20,430 bases of DNA, from the NCBI GenBank assembly GCA_027295475.1, contig JAPUKV010000039.1, positions 1-20,430 on the forward strand, given 5' to 3'. Under the pieces are notes generated by a model that did not search any database, had not been told where the DNA came from, and saw only the letters and a program-made list of their open reading frames with translations. The DNA comes from Pseudomonadota bacterium. Its GTDB lineage: Bacteria; Pseudomonadota; Gammaproteobacteria; Woeseiales; Woeseiaceae. Below, piece by piece: positions 7,662 through 16,420 of the stretch; within the stretch, counting starts at the first letter, position 1, and every line of letters begins with the position of its first letter. The translations under genes and the position numbers were made by a program.

Positions 7662-8153
7662 TCAGGATCTCTGCACGCCTTGCATTTTCGTGCTTGCTGG
7701 TACATGACCCGCGAGGAGAGTGTCATATAGTTCGCTGCTTGAGTTCGCGCTACGAAGTTTGGCGATCAGCGAATCATTGGTCAAAAACCCGGTGATCATA
7801 TCAATGTCGGCATAATGGATGTCGTTTAACTCCGTCGGCAAAATAAGTCCGAATATCAGGTCGACCGACTCACCGTCAGGTGAGTCGAAATCCACCGGAT
7901 CAGAGAGCTTCATAAACGCGCCGCAACTGTTCAGCACACTTGATATGCGGCAATGTGGAAAGGCGGTTCCCTTGTCCAGGCCGGTAGAGCCCAGCCGCTC
8001 CCTTTCTATGAGCTTCGCAAAGATCTCTTCATTGGCAATGTCGGGATTTGGGTTTGCGAGCAGCTCGCTCAGAATTTCGAGGCAATGTTTTTTGCTGCGT
8101 GCATGCGCATTGCAAAGGACACTGTCGGGGCTTATTAGTTGTTCCAAAATCAT
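7662..8153 (-). CDS. ptsN: Nitrogen-PTS EIIA component PtsN (EIIA-Ntr)
   Basis: A 163-residue regulatory phosphocarrier. It receives phosphate from NPr and, depending on its state, controls potassium uptake, nitrogen and sigma-54 related functions. The phosphorylated residue is His67 in GTAFPHCRI (62-70); LGSTGLDKG just before is the usual lead-in. VDLIFGLILPTE and LRSANSSSELYDTLL are the later conserved blocks. The middle segment LNDIHYADIDMITGFL differs from the usual H-x-x-x-L-x-x-x-A-x-x-L pattern but keeps one His. ATG 8153 lacks a clear Shine-Dalgarno, so it may depend on upstream hpf translation despite a 114-base gap. It lies between hpf and rapZ as in Escherichia and Pseudomonas. Confidence 0.93.
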   Translation of the reverse strand: MILEQLISPDSVLCNAHARSKKHCLEILSELLANPNPDIANEEIFAKLIERERLGSTGLDKGTAFPHCRISSVLNSCGAFMKLSDPVDFDSPDGESVDLIFGLILPTELNDIHYADIDMITGFLTNDSLIAKLRSANSSSELYDTLLAGHVPASTKMQGVQRS

Positions 8154-8228
8154 GAATGATGGCCGGTATTTGTTGACAGTGCTGGTTGAAAATCCCGGCG
8201 ATCGACGATCATCGGGCTTCGCATGTTT

Positions 8229-8255
8229 CCATTGCGGTCACCGTGACTGCAATGG
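8229..8255. other. Near-perfect 27-base dyad in hpf-ptsN gap
   Basis: Thirteen-base arms 8229-8241 and 8243-8255 flank one central base with a single mismatch; the inner part is GTCAC-C-GTGAC. It starts 12 bases after the hpf stop on the minus strand. A one-base loop is poor for RNA, so it would fold with a larger loop as transcript-processing stem, or act as a protein-binding DNA dyad. No T-tract follows. Confidence 0.5.
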
Positions 8256-8267
8256 ACAAAGCTTTAT

Positions 8268-8588
8268 TCAACCAAAATTTCTCTTATTAGTGTCCCGGGC
8301 ATGGTGGTCGGCGAGCTTTTCTTTGTATTTCTTGACTTGTCGATCCAGTTTGTCGATGAGGCCGTCAATCGCTGCGTACATGTCTTCCTCTGTCGCGTCG
8401 GCATAGATCTTACCACCGTTGAGGCTGACTGTGGCCTCCGCTTTATGGCGTAATTTTTCTACAGTCAGAATGCAATGCACATCAGATACATTATAAAAAT
8501 GCCGCTCGATTTTTTCTAGTTTGTTTACCACATACTTGCGCAATGCGATGGTGATATCAACGTGATGGCCCGTAACGTTTAGCTGCAT
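8268..8588 (-). CDS. hpf: Ribosome hibernation promoting factor HPF
   Basis: A 106-residue short-form HPF/YfiA protein, which binds the 30S decoding site in stationary phase and promotes inactive 100S ribosome dimers with RMF. It starts MQLNVTGHHVDIT, almost the E. coli opening, and shows the alpha/beta fold marks LEKIERHF, HCILTVEK, AEATVSLNGGKIYADATEEDMYAAID and DRQVKKYKEKL (given as short blocks). ATG 8588 is chosen because GTGGAGAAAATT precedes it with good spacing; a GTG at 8600 would add four residues but covers that site. It lacks the C-terminal dimerisation domain of long HPF. It lies 117 bases after rpoN, as in most gammaproteobacteria. Confidence 0.95.
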   Translation of the reverse strand: MQLNVTGHHVDITIALRKYVVNKLEKIERHFYNVSDVHCILTVEKLRHKAEATVSLNGGKIYADATEEDMYAAIDGLIDKLDRQVKKYKEKLADHHARDTNKRNFG

Positions 8589-8679
8589 AATTTTCTCCAC
8601 TGTCGTAATCGACTGCGACTCTGCCGACGTTTCTCCCCACTGTGTCGGCGGCTATGTGATGCTCTTTTTATGTCTGCTT

Positions 8680-8687
8680 GACCTCCT
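8680..8687 (-). promoter_or_regulatory. Orphan strong Shine-Dalgarno in rpoN-hpf gap
   Basis: On the minus strand AGGAGGTC, nearly the full anti-16S complement, lies about 20 bases after the rpoN stop. No ATG, GTG or TTG follows at 4-12 bases, and hpf starts about 90 bases on with its own GGAG. It may be chance, a remnant, or a ribosome standby site. Confidence 0.3.
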
Positions 8688-8705
8688 CTATATCTGATGG
8701 GTTTA

Positions 8706-10097
8706 TCATTTCGGTTTCCGAACCTTGCGTTCGCTGGAAGATAGAATCTTCATAGCTTCGCGGTACTTCGCAACCGTTCTCCTCGCAACGGTGATGCCCT
8801 CGTCGGCGAGGAGGCTTGCAATCTTGCTGTCGCTGAGCGGCTTGGCAGGGTTCTCACCGCCAACGAGCTTGCGAATCTTTGCCCGCACAGAGGTGGAGGA
8901 TTGATCTTCGCCGCCCGCTGTCGAGAGGTGACTGGAAAAGAAATATTTGAACTCAAATACGCCACGTGGCGTATGCATATATTTGTTGGTTGTCACGCGG
9001 GATATTGTTGATTCGTGCATGCCAATCGTTTCGGCAACATCCCTTAATACTAGCGGCTTCATTGACTCGTCGCCATGCTCCAAAAACTCAGTTTGGCGTG
9101 CGACGATGCAGGTCGCGACTTTCAATAAGGTTTCATTACGGATCTCAAGGCTTCGCACAAGCCAGCGGGCCTCCTGCAGCTGAGACCGGAGAGCAGCGTG
9201 GTCGCCGTTTCCGCGCAACAGTTGCGCATACTTCTGGTTCACGGACAGGCGCGGAATGCCGGATGAGCTGATCTCGATCTGCCAGCGGTTATCGATTTTG
9301 CGAACAAAGACATCCGGTACGACATATTCAGTCGATTCCGGGCTTACCGCGAGACCAGGCTTGGGATTGGAGCTTTTGACCAGGGCCAGCGCGGTGTCCA
9401 GGTCCTCCTGGGAAGCGCGGTGCCTGCGCCGTAACTCTGCGTATTCCTTGTTCGCAATCAAATCCAGGTGGTCTTTCGCCAGGCTCTTGGCCAGTTCCAG
9501 CCCGGACGTGCCGGGATCCAGTTGGCGCAACTGCAACAGGATGCATTCGGAAAGCGATCTTGCGCCGATGCCGACCGGGTCCAGGCGCTGCACCTTGCTG
9601 AGCACCTGCTTTACCTCGTCTTCCGACACCTGAGCTTCTTCGCCGATGCTTCCCAGGATATCGACGAGATCCGTTGTCAGGTAGCCGTCATCGTTTATCG
9701 CGTCGATAATCGCCTCGCCGATAATCCCCTCGCGCGGATTGAAGTGCTCAAGTTCGACCTGCCATAACAAATGCTCACGAAGCGTCTGGCCGCTTTGGTC
9801 GGCATATTCGTTAATCGGTCGTCCTTCGCCGTTCCAACCGCTGTCTTGAATACGCCCTATTGAACTGGACTGCCAGCTGTCCTCCGCCTTGATCGTCTCA
9901 ATTTCGGCAGTCGTCTCACTGCCGGTCCTCGGTGCGTCCGGAAGGTCCTCCATCTCCAGCATGATATTTTCTTCAAGCGCTTCTTGTATTTCCGCACTGA
10001 GATCGAGCAACGGCAACTGCAACAAACGAATCGCCTGCTGCAACTGCGGCGTCATCGTCAGCGTTTGTCCAAGCTTTAATTCGAGTGAAAGCTTCAA
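8706..10097 (-). CDS. rpoN: RNA polymerase sigma-54 factor RpoN
   Basis: A 463-residue sigma factor that binds -24/-12 promoters and needs AAA+ activators. Region I is complete: MKLSLELKLGQTLTMTPQLQQ and the Gln/Leu-rich helix to about residue 50 (given in part), followed by an acidic region II (about 50-110), the core-binding domain, and the HTH near ETIGMHESTISRVTTNKY. The RpoN box ARRTVAKYRE (438-447) is canonical and reads the -24 element. The start is TTG 10097: no ATG, GTG or TTG exists in frame back to the lptB stop, and the first internal ATG would delete 14 residues of region I. The nearest Shine-Dalgarno, AGGA, is about 16 bases away, so initiation may be weak. It follows lptB by 43 bases. 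Confidence 0.97.
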   Translation of the reverse strand: MKLSLELKLGQTLTMTPQLQQAIRLLQLPLLDLSAEIQEALEENIMLEMEDLPDAPRTGSETTAEIETIKAEDSWQSSSIGRIQDSGWNGEGRPINEYADQSGQTLREHLLWQVELEHFNPREGIIGEAIIDAINDDGYLTTDLVDILGSIGEEAQVSEDEVKQVLSKVQRLDPVGIGARSLSECILLQLRQLDPGTSGLELAKSLAKDHLDLIANKEYAELRRRHRASQEDLDTALALVKSSNPKPGLAVSPESTEYVVPDVFVRKIDNRWQIEISSSGIPRLSVNQKYAQLLRGNGDHAALRSQLQEARWLVRSLEIRNETLLKVATCIVARQTEFLEHGDESMKPLVLRDVAETIGMHESTISRVTTNKYMHTPRGVFEFKYFFSSHLSTAGGEDQSSTSVRAKIRKLVGGENPAKPLSDSKIASLLADEGITVARRTVAKYREAMKILSSSERKVRKPK

Positions 10098-10140
10098 TAT
10101 CGGATAGTCCGGTCCTGATGTGTAGTTCTCGTATGTATCT

Positions 10141-10866
10141 TCAAAGTGTGAATTCCTGTCCGAGATACACTTCCCGAACGTGCTGATTTTCCAGAATCTC
10201 TTCAGGCGATCCTGAAGCGATCAGGCTACCGTCATTCAGTATATAGGCTCTTCCGCATATTCCGAGGGTTTCTCTCACATTATGGTCAGTGATTAGCACC
10301 CCGATTTCACGGTCACATAAATGCCTGATTATTCTCTGAATATCGAGTACTGAAATGGGATCGACACCCGCAAACGGCTCATCCAGCAACACAAATCTTG
10401 GGTTCGCGGCAAGCGCGCGGGCGATTTCCACGCGCCGCCTCTCACCGCCGGAAAGACTGATACCCAGGCTCGTGCGAACATGACCCACATGCAGTTCGTC
10501 GAGCAACTGATCGAGCTCCTGCTCGCGTCCTGCACGGTCAAGGTCGTCGCGGCATTCAAGAATTGCGAGGATATTTTGTTCAACGCTTAGCTTGCGGAAA
10601 ATCGATGCTTCCTGCGGCAGATAGCCGAGCCCCAGCGCTGCTCTTCTGTGCATCGGTAATGCGGTCAGGTCCTTACCGTCCAGCAGGATACGGCCTTTGT
10701 CCGAAGGAATAAGTCCGACGATCATATAGAAGGCTGTCGTTTTTCCTGCGCCGTTAGGACCGAGAAGGCCGACGACTTCACCGCTCATTATTTCGAGAGA
10801 GATGGTCTTGACAACTTCGCGGAACTTGTAACGTTTGGAAATATTCTGAATGCTGAGAATACTCAT
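10141..10866 (-). CDS. lptB: LPS export ABC transporter ATPase LptB
   Basis: A 241-residue cytoplasmic ATPase that pairs with LptF/LptG to pull lipopolysaccharide from the inner membrane into the Lpt bridge. Walker A is GPNGAGKT (36-43), the Q-loop is in YLPQEASIF, the signature is [15 protein letters not shown] (from 138), Walker B is [13 protein letters not shown] (from 158), and the switch His195 lies in [25 protein letters not shown] is diagnostic of LptB over other ABC ATPases. The ATG overlaps the lptA stop as ATGA, indicating translational coupling. lptF and lptG are not in the window, which is usual for the cluster. Confidence 0.97.
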   Translation of the reverse strand: MSILSIQNISKRYKFREVVKTISLEIMSGEVVGLLGPNGAGKTTAFYMIVGLIPSDKGRILLDGKDLTALPMHRRAALGLGYLPQEASIFRKLSVEQNILAILECRDDLDRAGREQELDQLLDELHVGHVRTSLGISLSGGERRRVEIARALAANPRFVLLDEPFAGVDPISVLDIQRIIRHLCDREIGVLITDHNVRETLGICGRAYILNDGSLIASGSPEEILENQHVREVYLGQEFTL

Positions 10867-11528
10867 CGACCGCCTTCTTCGGTTCCTTCCGGGCTGCCGG
10901 CATTCGTTTCGTTGCTGCCTTCAGGCGCAACCGGCTCCACAGCTTCTTTCGGCGTGTAGGTAATTCGTACCTTCGGATCACCGTCTCCGCCCGACTGGGC
11001 GTTTATCAACTGTTCCTTGATGTCATAGACGAGATAGCTCGATGTAATCTGATTGCCGTTCTCAGTAATCTTCGCCTGCCCGGAGAATTCGATGATTCCT
11101 CGGGCAAGGTCGTATTCGAGCCGGCCGGCTTCGGCGTAGGTCGGTTCCGAGCTATTGGGACGCTGCATCTCGAACGTTGCCGGCGAGCCCGTGATCGTTG
11201 CGAGAACCAGCGCATAGTTGGAAAAAGTCAGGTCGGCTGAGTCGCACTCAATATGTCCGTTTTCGACATCGATGATGACATTGCCGGAGAGTTGCCAAAC
11301 GCTATCCTCAAAATCGAGTTTGTTGGCGCGGCCGTCGTCAGCTTCGATTCCCATGCTGCCCTGAGTCAGGCGTAGCCCACGGAACACAACCATCGTGCTC
11401 TTGCCGTCGTATTCGGAAGAGTCGGCGTCGAGTGAGATTGGTAACCTCAGGTCACTAATTTGACCCGTTACCAGCCCCGGCACAAAAACAGCCAGGACAA
11501 CGAGAATTTTGAAGCGGGAATCTTGCAT
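10863..11528 (-). CDS. lptA: LPS transport periplasmic protein LptA
   Basis: A 221-residue OstA-like protein that forms the periplasmic bridge between LptC and LptD. A signal peptide covers about 1-22 ([15 protein letters not shown], ending VTGQ). The beta-jellyroll follows: [56 protein letters not shown] (shown as short blocks), and a second strand set [17 protein letters not shown]. The last ~30 residues are a low-complexity acidic, Pro/Gly-rich tail ([17 protein letters not shown]) that E. coli LptA lacks, making this protein longer than the usual ~185. The start ATG has no visible Shine-Dalgarno and lies 11 bases after lptC, suggesting coupling. Family by context and OstA pattern. Confidence 0.92.
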   Translation of the reverse strand: MQDSRFKILVVLAVFVPGLVTGQISDLRLPISLDADSSEYDGKSTMVVFRGLRLTQGSMGIEADDGRANKLDFEDSVWQLSGNVIIDVENGHIECDSADLTFSNYALVLATITGSPATFEMQRPNSSEPTYAEAGRLEYDLARGIIEFSGQAKITENGNQITSSYLVYDIKEQLINAQSGGDGDPKVRITYTPKEAVEPVAPEGSNETNAGSPEGTEEGGR

Positions 11529-11539
11529 ACAATTTGATA

Positions 11540-12097
11540 TTACGGAACAAACTTGCCGCTGACGTTCGACTTCAGTTCCAGACGGTTCTCCTGCAGCAAT
11601 GCTAGCATGCCGGTCGCCGTGAGACTTCGCGCACCTATGCGAATTTGAACCCGGCTGTCTGTCTGTGCCCGGTAGGCGTCTGGCTCGAATTCGAGGTACT
11701 CGGTTCTAATTTCGGTAACTTTTCCCTCAAATCCTTCGGCATTTACCGCTCGTACGTGTCCTTTCAGGATAATCCGCTTGTGATTATGGCTGACGGTTGC
11801 GGTGTCGGCGTTCAGGACCCAATTTACCTGGGCGCCCTTCGAGTACCGAATCTGGACATTCTGAAAGGCTATGTCTGCGCCATCCAGTTGCTCCGCATAA
11901 TCGGCTTCAATTTCGTAAAGCAGACGGCCGTCACTTCCTGTGCCAAGAATCTTCGCCTTCTTCAGATAATAGCCGTCTGGTATCGCATTTCCCGAGGTCT
12001 CCACAATTTCAGACTTACCCAGGGAGCCGGACAGATACCAGCTGCCGGCAGCCCCAAGGAGTAGCACCACAAATCCTAGAATGCCGCGCGCCGACAT
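11540..12097 (-). CDS. lptC: LPS export inner-membrane protein LptC
   Basis: A 185-residue bitopic protein that takes LPS from LptB2FG and hands it to LptA. One N-terminal membrane helix (about 5-24, GILGFVVLLLGAAGSWYL) anchors a periplasmic jellyroll. Family marks are GYYLKKAKILGTGSDGRLLYEIEAD (in part), followed by beta-strand repeats through ADTATVSHNHKRIILKGHV and LEFEPDAYRAQTDSRVQI. Length matches E. coli LptC (191). It begins five bases after the kdsC stop, and lptA follows after 11 bases, so the three lpt genes and the kds genes form one transcript. Sequence identity in the LptC family is low, so the call leans on topology and order, which agree fully. Confidence 0.93.
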   Translation of the reverse strand: MSARGILGFVVLLLGAAGSWYLSGSLGKSEIVETSGNAIPDGYYLKKAKILGTGSDGRLLYEIEADYAEQLDGADIAFQNVQIRYSKGAQVNWVLNADTATVSHNHKRIILKGHVRAVNAEGFEGKVTEIRTEYLEFEPDAYRAQTDSRVQIRIGARSLTATGMLALLQENRLELKSNVSGKFVP

Positions 12098-12102
12098 CGG
12101 AT

Positions 12103-12606
12103 TCAGCCCTTGCCATTCTGCCGGGCGTGGAGAACGAGGTCACACACTTCCCTGACCGCGCCGAATCCGCCCGCTCTGGCGGTCGTGTAATCACTTTCGG
12201 CCTTGACGTCATCATGTGCGTTACTGACGGCGACGGAAAAACCGACTCGGCGCAGGAGCGGCAGATCGGGCACGTCATCGCCCACATACACGGCTTGTGC
12301 GTCACTTATGCCCAGTTCGGTGACGAGCGTCTCAAACGCCGCCACTTTATCGGATTTTCCCTGTATGACGTATCGCACGCCGAGTTCGGCCATGCGCTGG
12401 TCAACGGCCGCCGATTGACGACCACTGATAACGGCAACCACCAGGCCGGCCTCGAGCAGCTGCCTGACACCGAAACCATCGTGCGTATGAAAGGCCTTGG
12501 ACTCGATGCCATCGTTTGACAAATAAAAACGGCCGTCCGTAAAGACGCCGTCTATGTCGAATGCCACCAGGCGTACGCCGGCAAGCGTTTGGTCCCGAGC
12601 GCTCAC
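12103..12606 (-). CDS. kdsC: 3-deoxy-D-manno-octulosonate 8-phosphate phosphatase KdsC
   Basis: A 167-residue cytoplasmic HAD phosphatase of the C0 type that releases Kdo from Kdo-8-phosphate for the LPS inner core. Motif I is FDIDGVFTDG, with nucleophile Asp17 and acid Asp19. Motif II is VISGR (59-63), the Lys of motif III is in QGKSDK, and motif IV is GDDVPDLP (Asp110, Asp111). No cap domain is present, as expected for the tetrameric family. It starts with GTG whose last bases overlap the kdsD stop (GTGA), so translation is coupled. It is about 20 residues shorter than the E. coli enzyme at the N-terminus. Confidence 0.96.
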   Translation of the reverse strand: MSARDQTLAGVRLVAFDIDGVFTDGRFYLSNDGIESKAFHTHDGFGVRQLLEAGLVVAVISGRQSAAVDQRMAELGVRYVIQGKSDKVAAFETLVTELGISDAQAVYVGDDVPDLPLLRRVGFSVAVSNAHDDVKAESDYTTARAGGFGAVREVCDLVLHARQNGKG

Positions 12607-13586
12607 ATCACCCCTGCTCTGAACAAATCATGAATGTTCAGTGCACCGATCAGACGGTTTTCATCATCGGTGACAAGCAGCCCTGTTATTTTATTTTCTT
12701 CCATGACACGTACAGCTTCTGCCGCGAGAATGTCCGGCCCGGTTACCTTGCATTCGCGGTGCATGACCGACTTCATTGTTGTCTTGTGAACGTCAATGCC
12801 CGTGTCCAGTGCGCGACGCAAATCGCCGTCGGTGAAAATGCCGAGCAGGTGATTATCGTTATCGACAACGGCTGTCATGCCAAGACTTTTTTGCGTCATT
12901 TCCACGAGGCCGTCGCTGAGATGGACGTCAACACCGACTGACGGGATTTCATCGCCACTGTGCATGACGTCTGCTACACGCAAAAAAAGGCGTTTGCCGA
13001 GGCTGCCGCTGGGATGCGATAGCGCAAAGTCTTCCGCAGTGAAGCCCCGGCTTTGCAAAAGGGCGACCGCGAGCGCGTCACCCATTGCGAGCGTTGCCGT
13101 CGTACTTGCAGTTGGCGCGAGGTTTAATGGGCAGGCTTCCTCATCCACGCGCACGTCGAGGTGGACATCGGCTGCCTTCGCCAGCGTCGATCCAGGCTTG
13201 CCGGTAATGGAAATCAGCTTTGCGCCCATCCGCTTGATCAATGGCAATATTGTTACGATTTCCTCGGTTTCTCCTGAATAGGACACTGCCAGGAGCAAAT
13301 CACTCGGCGTAATCATTCCCAGGTCGCCGTGGCTCGCTTCGGCAGGATGAACGAAAAAAGATGGCGTGCCGGTACTCGCGAGTGTTGCGCCAATTTTTCT
13401 GCCAATGTGCCCTGACTTACCCATGCCGGTAACAACGACCCGGCCACTGGTTGCGAGGCACAGGGAGCAGGCGGCCGCAAAAGACTCATCAAGCCGGGAT
13501 TTCAGCTGCTCGACGGCGCGCGATTCTATATCGAGCACCTGCCTTGCCAGCGCAAGGAGTTCGTCGGGTTTCAGGTCTGGGGGCAA
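12603..13586 (-). CDS. kdsD: Arabinose-5-phosphate isomerase KdsD
   Basis: A 327-residue enzyme converting ribulose-5-phosphate to arabinose-5-phosphate, the first committed step to Kdo. An SIS sugar-isomerase domain spans about 40-175 (VVVTGMGKSGHIGRKIGATL, HPAEASHGDLGMI, AVSYSGETEEI), followed by NLAPTASTT and ALSHPSGSLGKRL, both strict KdsD/GutQ blocks. Two CBS domains fill about 205-325 (VADVMHSGDEIPSV, GIFTDGDLRRAL, ITGLLVTDDENRLIGALNIHD). The start is TTG 13586 with GGAG five bases upstream, a clear Shine-Dalgarno; no ATG precedes it in frame. The gap to yrbG is 51 bases and to kdsC a 4-base overlap. Length equals E. coli KdsD (328). Confidence 0.97.
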   Translation of the reverse strand: MPPDLKPDELLALARQVLDIESRAVEQLKSRLDESFAAACSLCLATSGRVVVTGMGKSGHIGRKIGATLASTGTPSFFVHPAEASHGDLGMITPSDLLLAVSYSGETEEIVTILPLIKRMGAKLISITGKPGSTLAKAADVHLDVRVDEEACPLNLAPTASTTATLAMGDALAVALLQSRGFTAEDFALSHPSGSLGKRLFLRVADVMHSGDEIPSVGVDVHLSDGLVEMTQKSLGMTAVVDNDNHLLGIFTDGDLRRALDTGIDVHKTTMKSVMHRECKVTGPDILAAEAVRVMEENKITGLLVTDDENRLIGALNIHDLFRAGVM

Positions 13587-13637
13587 ATTGGCTCCGGTAA
13601 ATGTAGTTGGTGGTCCAACAAGGACCGAGCCACCAGT

Positions 13638-14603
13638 CTAAACGTTTTGCACTATCACAAACGCGATAAAGGCGAGATATGCAACTAAAAGTGCGCCGCC
13701 CTCGAGCCGGGAGATATGCCCTTTACCGTCGTAGTCATAGGTCATGGCAAACAGGGCCAGCGTGAAGGCCACCAGGACGAATATGTGCTGGGACAGCACA
13801 GACTCGGGTAATTTCGCAGGCTCGATGACCGCTGCGATGCCGATCACAGCCAGCAAATTGAAAATATTCGAACCGACTATGGTGCCCAGTGCCAGTCCAT
13901 ACTCGCCTTTCAGCGCACTGACCATAGATACGGCGAGTTCAGGCAGGCTGGTGGCCAGGGCAACCAGTACGATGCCGATAACCAGCTCGGTGACACCCAG
14001 CGCATGAGCGATGTTGATTGCGGCGTCCACCAGCAGTTCCGCGCCGACAAGCAGCGCAGCCAGGCCGATGACAAGCCAGAATATGGCCATTCGCATGCTC
14101 ACGTGCAGAGGAATTTCCGCCTCATATTCCGCTTTCATCGGATCGCTTGCCGATGACCGGAAACCGAGCCGGGTCAACCAGATCATCACGATAATCAAAC
14201 CAGTCAGGAGCACCAGCCCGTCGATACGGCTCAGGTAGGTATCGAGAAACAGGGCTACGGTGAGAAGTGTCACCGCCAGCAGCGCCGGCATTTCACGTCG
14301 CAGCGTTGCGGATGTCAGCTCGATCGGCCTTAACAGGGCGACGCTGCCCAGCACAAGCCCGATATTGGCAATGTTCGAACCGATGGCATTGCCTACCGCC
14401 AGGTCCGTTTCTCCCCGGAACGCGGCAACGATGGATACCAGCACTTCCGGCGCCGAGGTGGCGAATGCCACAATGGTCAGGCCGATGAGCAGCGGCGCTA
14501 CGCCAAGGTTTCTGGCGCTCGCCGCGGCACCGTAGACAAGCCGGTCGGCCCCCCAGATCAGGAGCAGCAGGCCGACGATCAGTTCAGCAAAAGAGCCAGG
14601 CAT
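13638..14603 (-). CDS. yrbG: Calcium/sodium antiporter, CaCA family (YrbG)
   Basis: A 321-residue inner-membrane exchanger with about ten helices in two inverted halves. Each half carries an alpha repeat: FATSAPE (47-53) with GNAIGSNIAN (71-80), and LATSLPE (216-222) with GTIVGSNIFN (240-249). The Glu of each xPE and the Asn/Ser residues form the ion sites in the family. A hydrophilic loop at about 148-166 separates the halves. It heads the minus-strand block, with kdsD 51 bases downstream, as in E. coli. The ATG has no clear Shine-Dalgarno. Whether Ca2+ is the main physiological substrate is not settled even for E. coli YrbG. Confidence 0.95.
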   Translation of the reverse strand: MPGSFAELIVGLLLLIWGADRLVYGAAASARNLGVAPLLIGLTIVAFATSAPEVLVSIVAAFRGETDLAVGNAIGSNIANIGLVLGSVALLRPIELTSATLRREMPALLAVTLLTVALFLDTYLSRIDGLVLLTGLIIVMIWLTRLGFRSSASDPMKAEYEAEIPLHVSMRMAIFWLVIGLAALLVGAELLVDAAINIAHALGVTELVIGIVLVALATSLPELAVSMVSALKGEYGLALGTIVGSNIFNLLAVIGIAAVIEPAKLPESVLSQHIFVLVAFTLALFAMTYDYDGKGHISRLEGGALLVAYLAFIAFVIVQNV

Positions 14604-14618
14604 ATTTCAGATGTTCTG

Positions 14619-14648
14619 ATTAGTATTGTCATAGCGGCTTGCGGTCAA
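14619..14648 (-). promoter_or_regulatory. Candidate promoter for yrbG-kds-lpt block
   Basis: On the minus strand TTGACC (14648-14643, five of six consensus bases) is followed after 18 bases by ACTAAT (14624-14619, four of six). The predicted start is only about 9 bases before the yrbG ATG, so the message would be nearly leaderless; another promoter further up the 200-base gap is possible. Confidence 0.3.
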
Positions 14649-14740
14649 TCCAGACCAGCAGTCCGCGCTATTTGGTACCAGAACCCGGCTATTCGCAAAA
14701 ACGGCCCGGGACACCAATAATACACAATCAGCAATGCGTG

Positions 14741-14768
14741 TTGGACTGCTTCGCGGTTTTGTTAAACT
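14741..14768 (+). promoter_or_regulatory. Candidate promoter for ibaG-murA
   Basis: TTGGAC (14741-14746) and TAAACT (14763-14768) are spaced by 16 bases. Both match the sigma-70 consensus only partly. It is the best pair I see in the right half of the 14604-14803 divergent gap, and would start transcription near 14775, about 30 bases before ibaG. The rest of the gap shows nothing else I can name. Confidence 0.3.
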
Positions 14769-14803
14769 GCGCGACCCAGGGCTACTCGTGAACAACTGAA
14801 ATT

Positions 14804-16325
<1,522 letters not shown>

Positions 16326-16330
16326 GAAGC

Positions 16331-16393
16331 GGTGCCGGTGTTCGGTTTCTTCGGTTCTCAGTCCAAGAACCGAAGAAACCGAACATCGGCACC
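16331..16393. terminator. 28-bp inverted repeat between convergent murA and degS
   Basis: Arms 16331-16358 and 16366-16393 pair over all 28 positions with one G-T type mismatch and a seven-base loop. Each arm contains the direct near-repeat TTCGGTTTC TTCGGTTC. The placement between two convergent stops suggests a bidirectional terminator, but neither strand has a T-tract after the stem, and the stem is far longer than usual. It could instead be a mobile REP or MITE-like palindrome. Confidence 0.6.
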
Positions 16394-16420
16394 TGAGCCG
16401 ATTGAATTGATGAGCGAATT

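Noticed and set aside
11797..12519. 240-residue open frame on the plus strand
   Set aside because: Antisense to lptC and kdsC, both of which have full family motifs; no ribosome site or recognisable domain.
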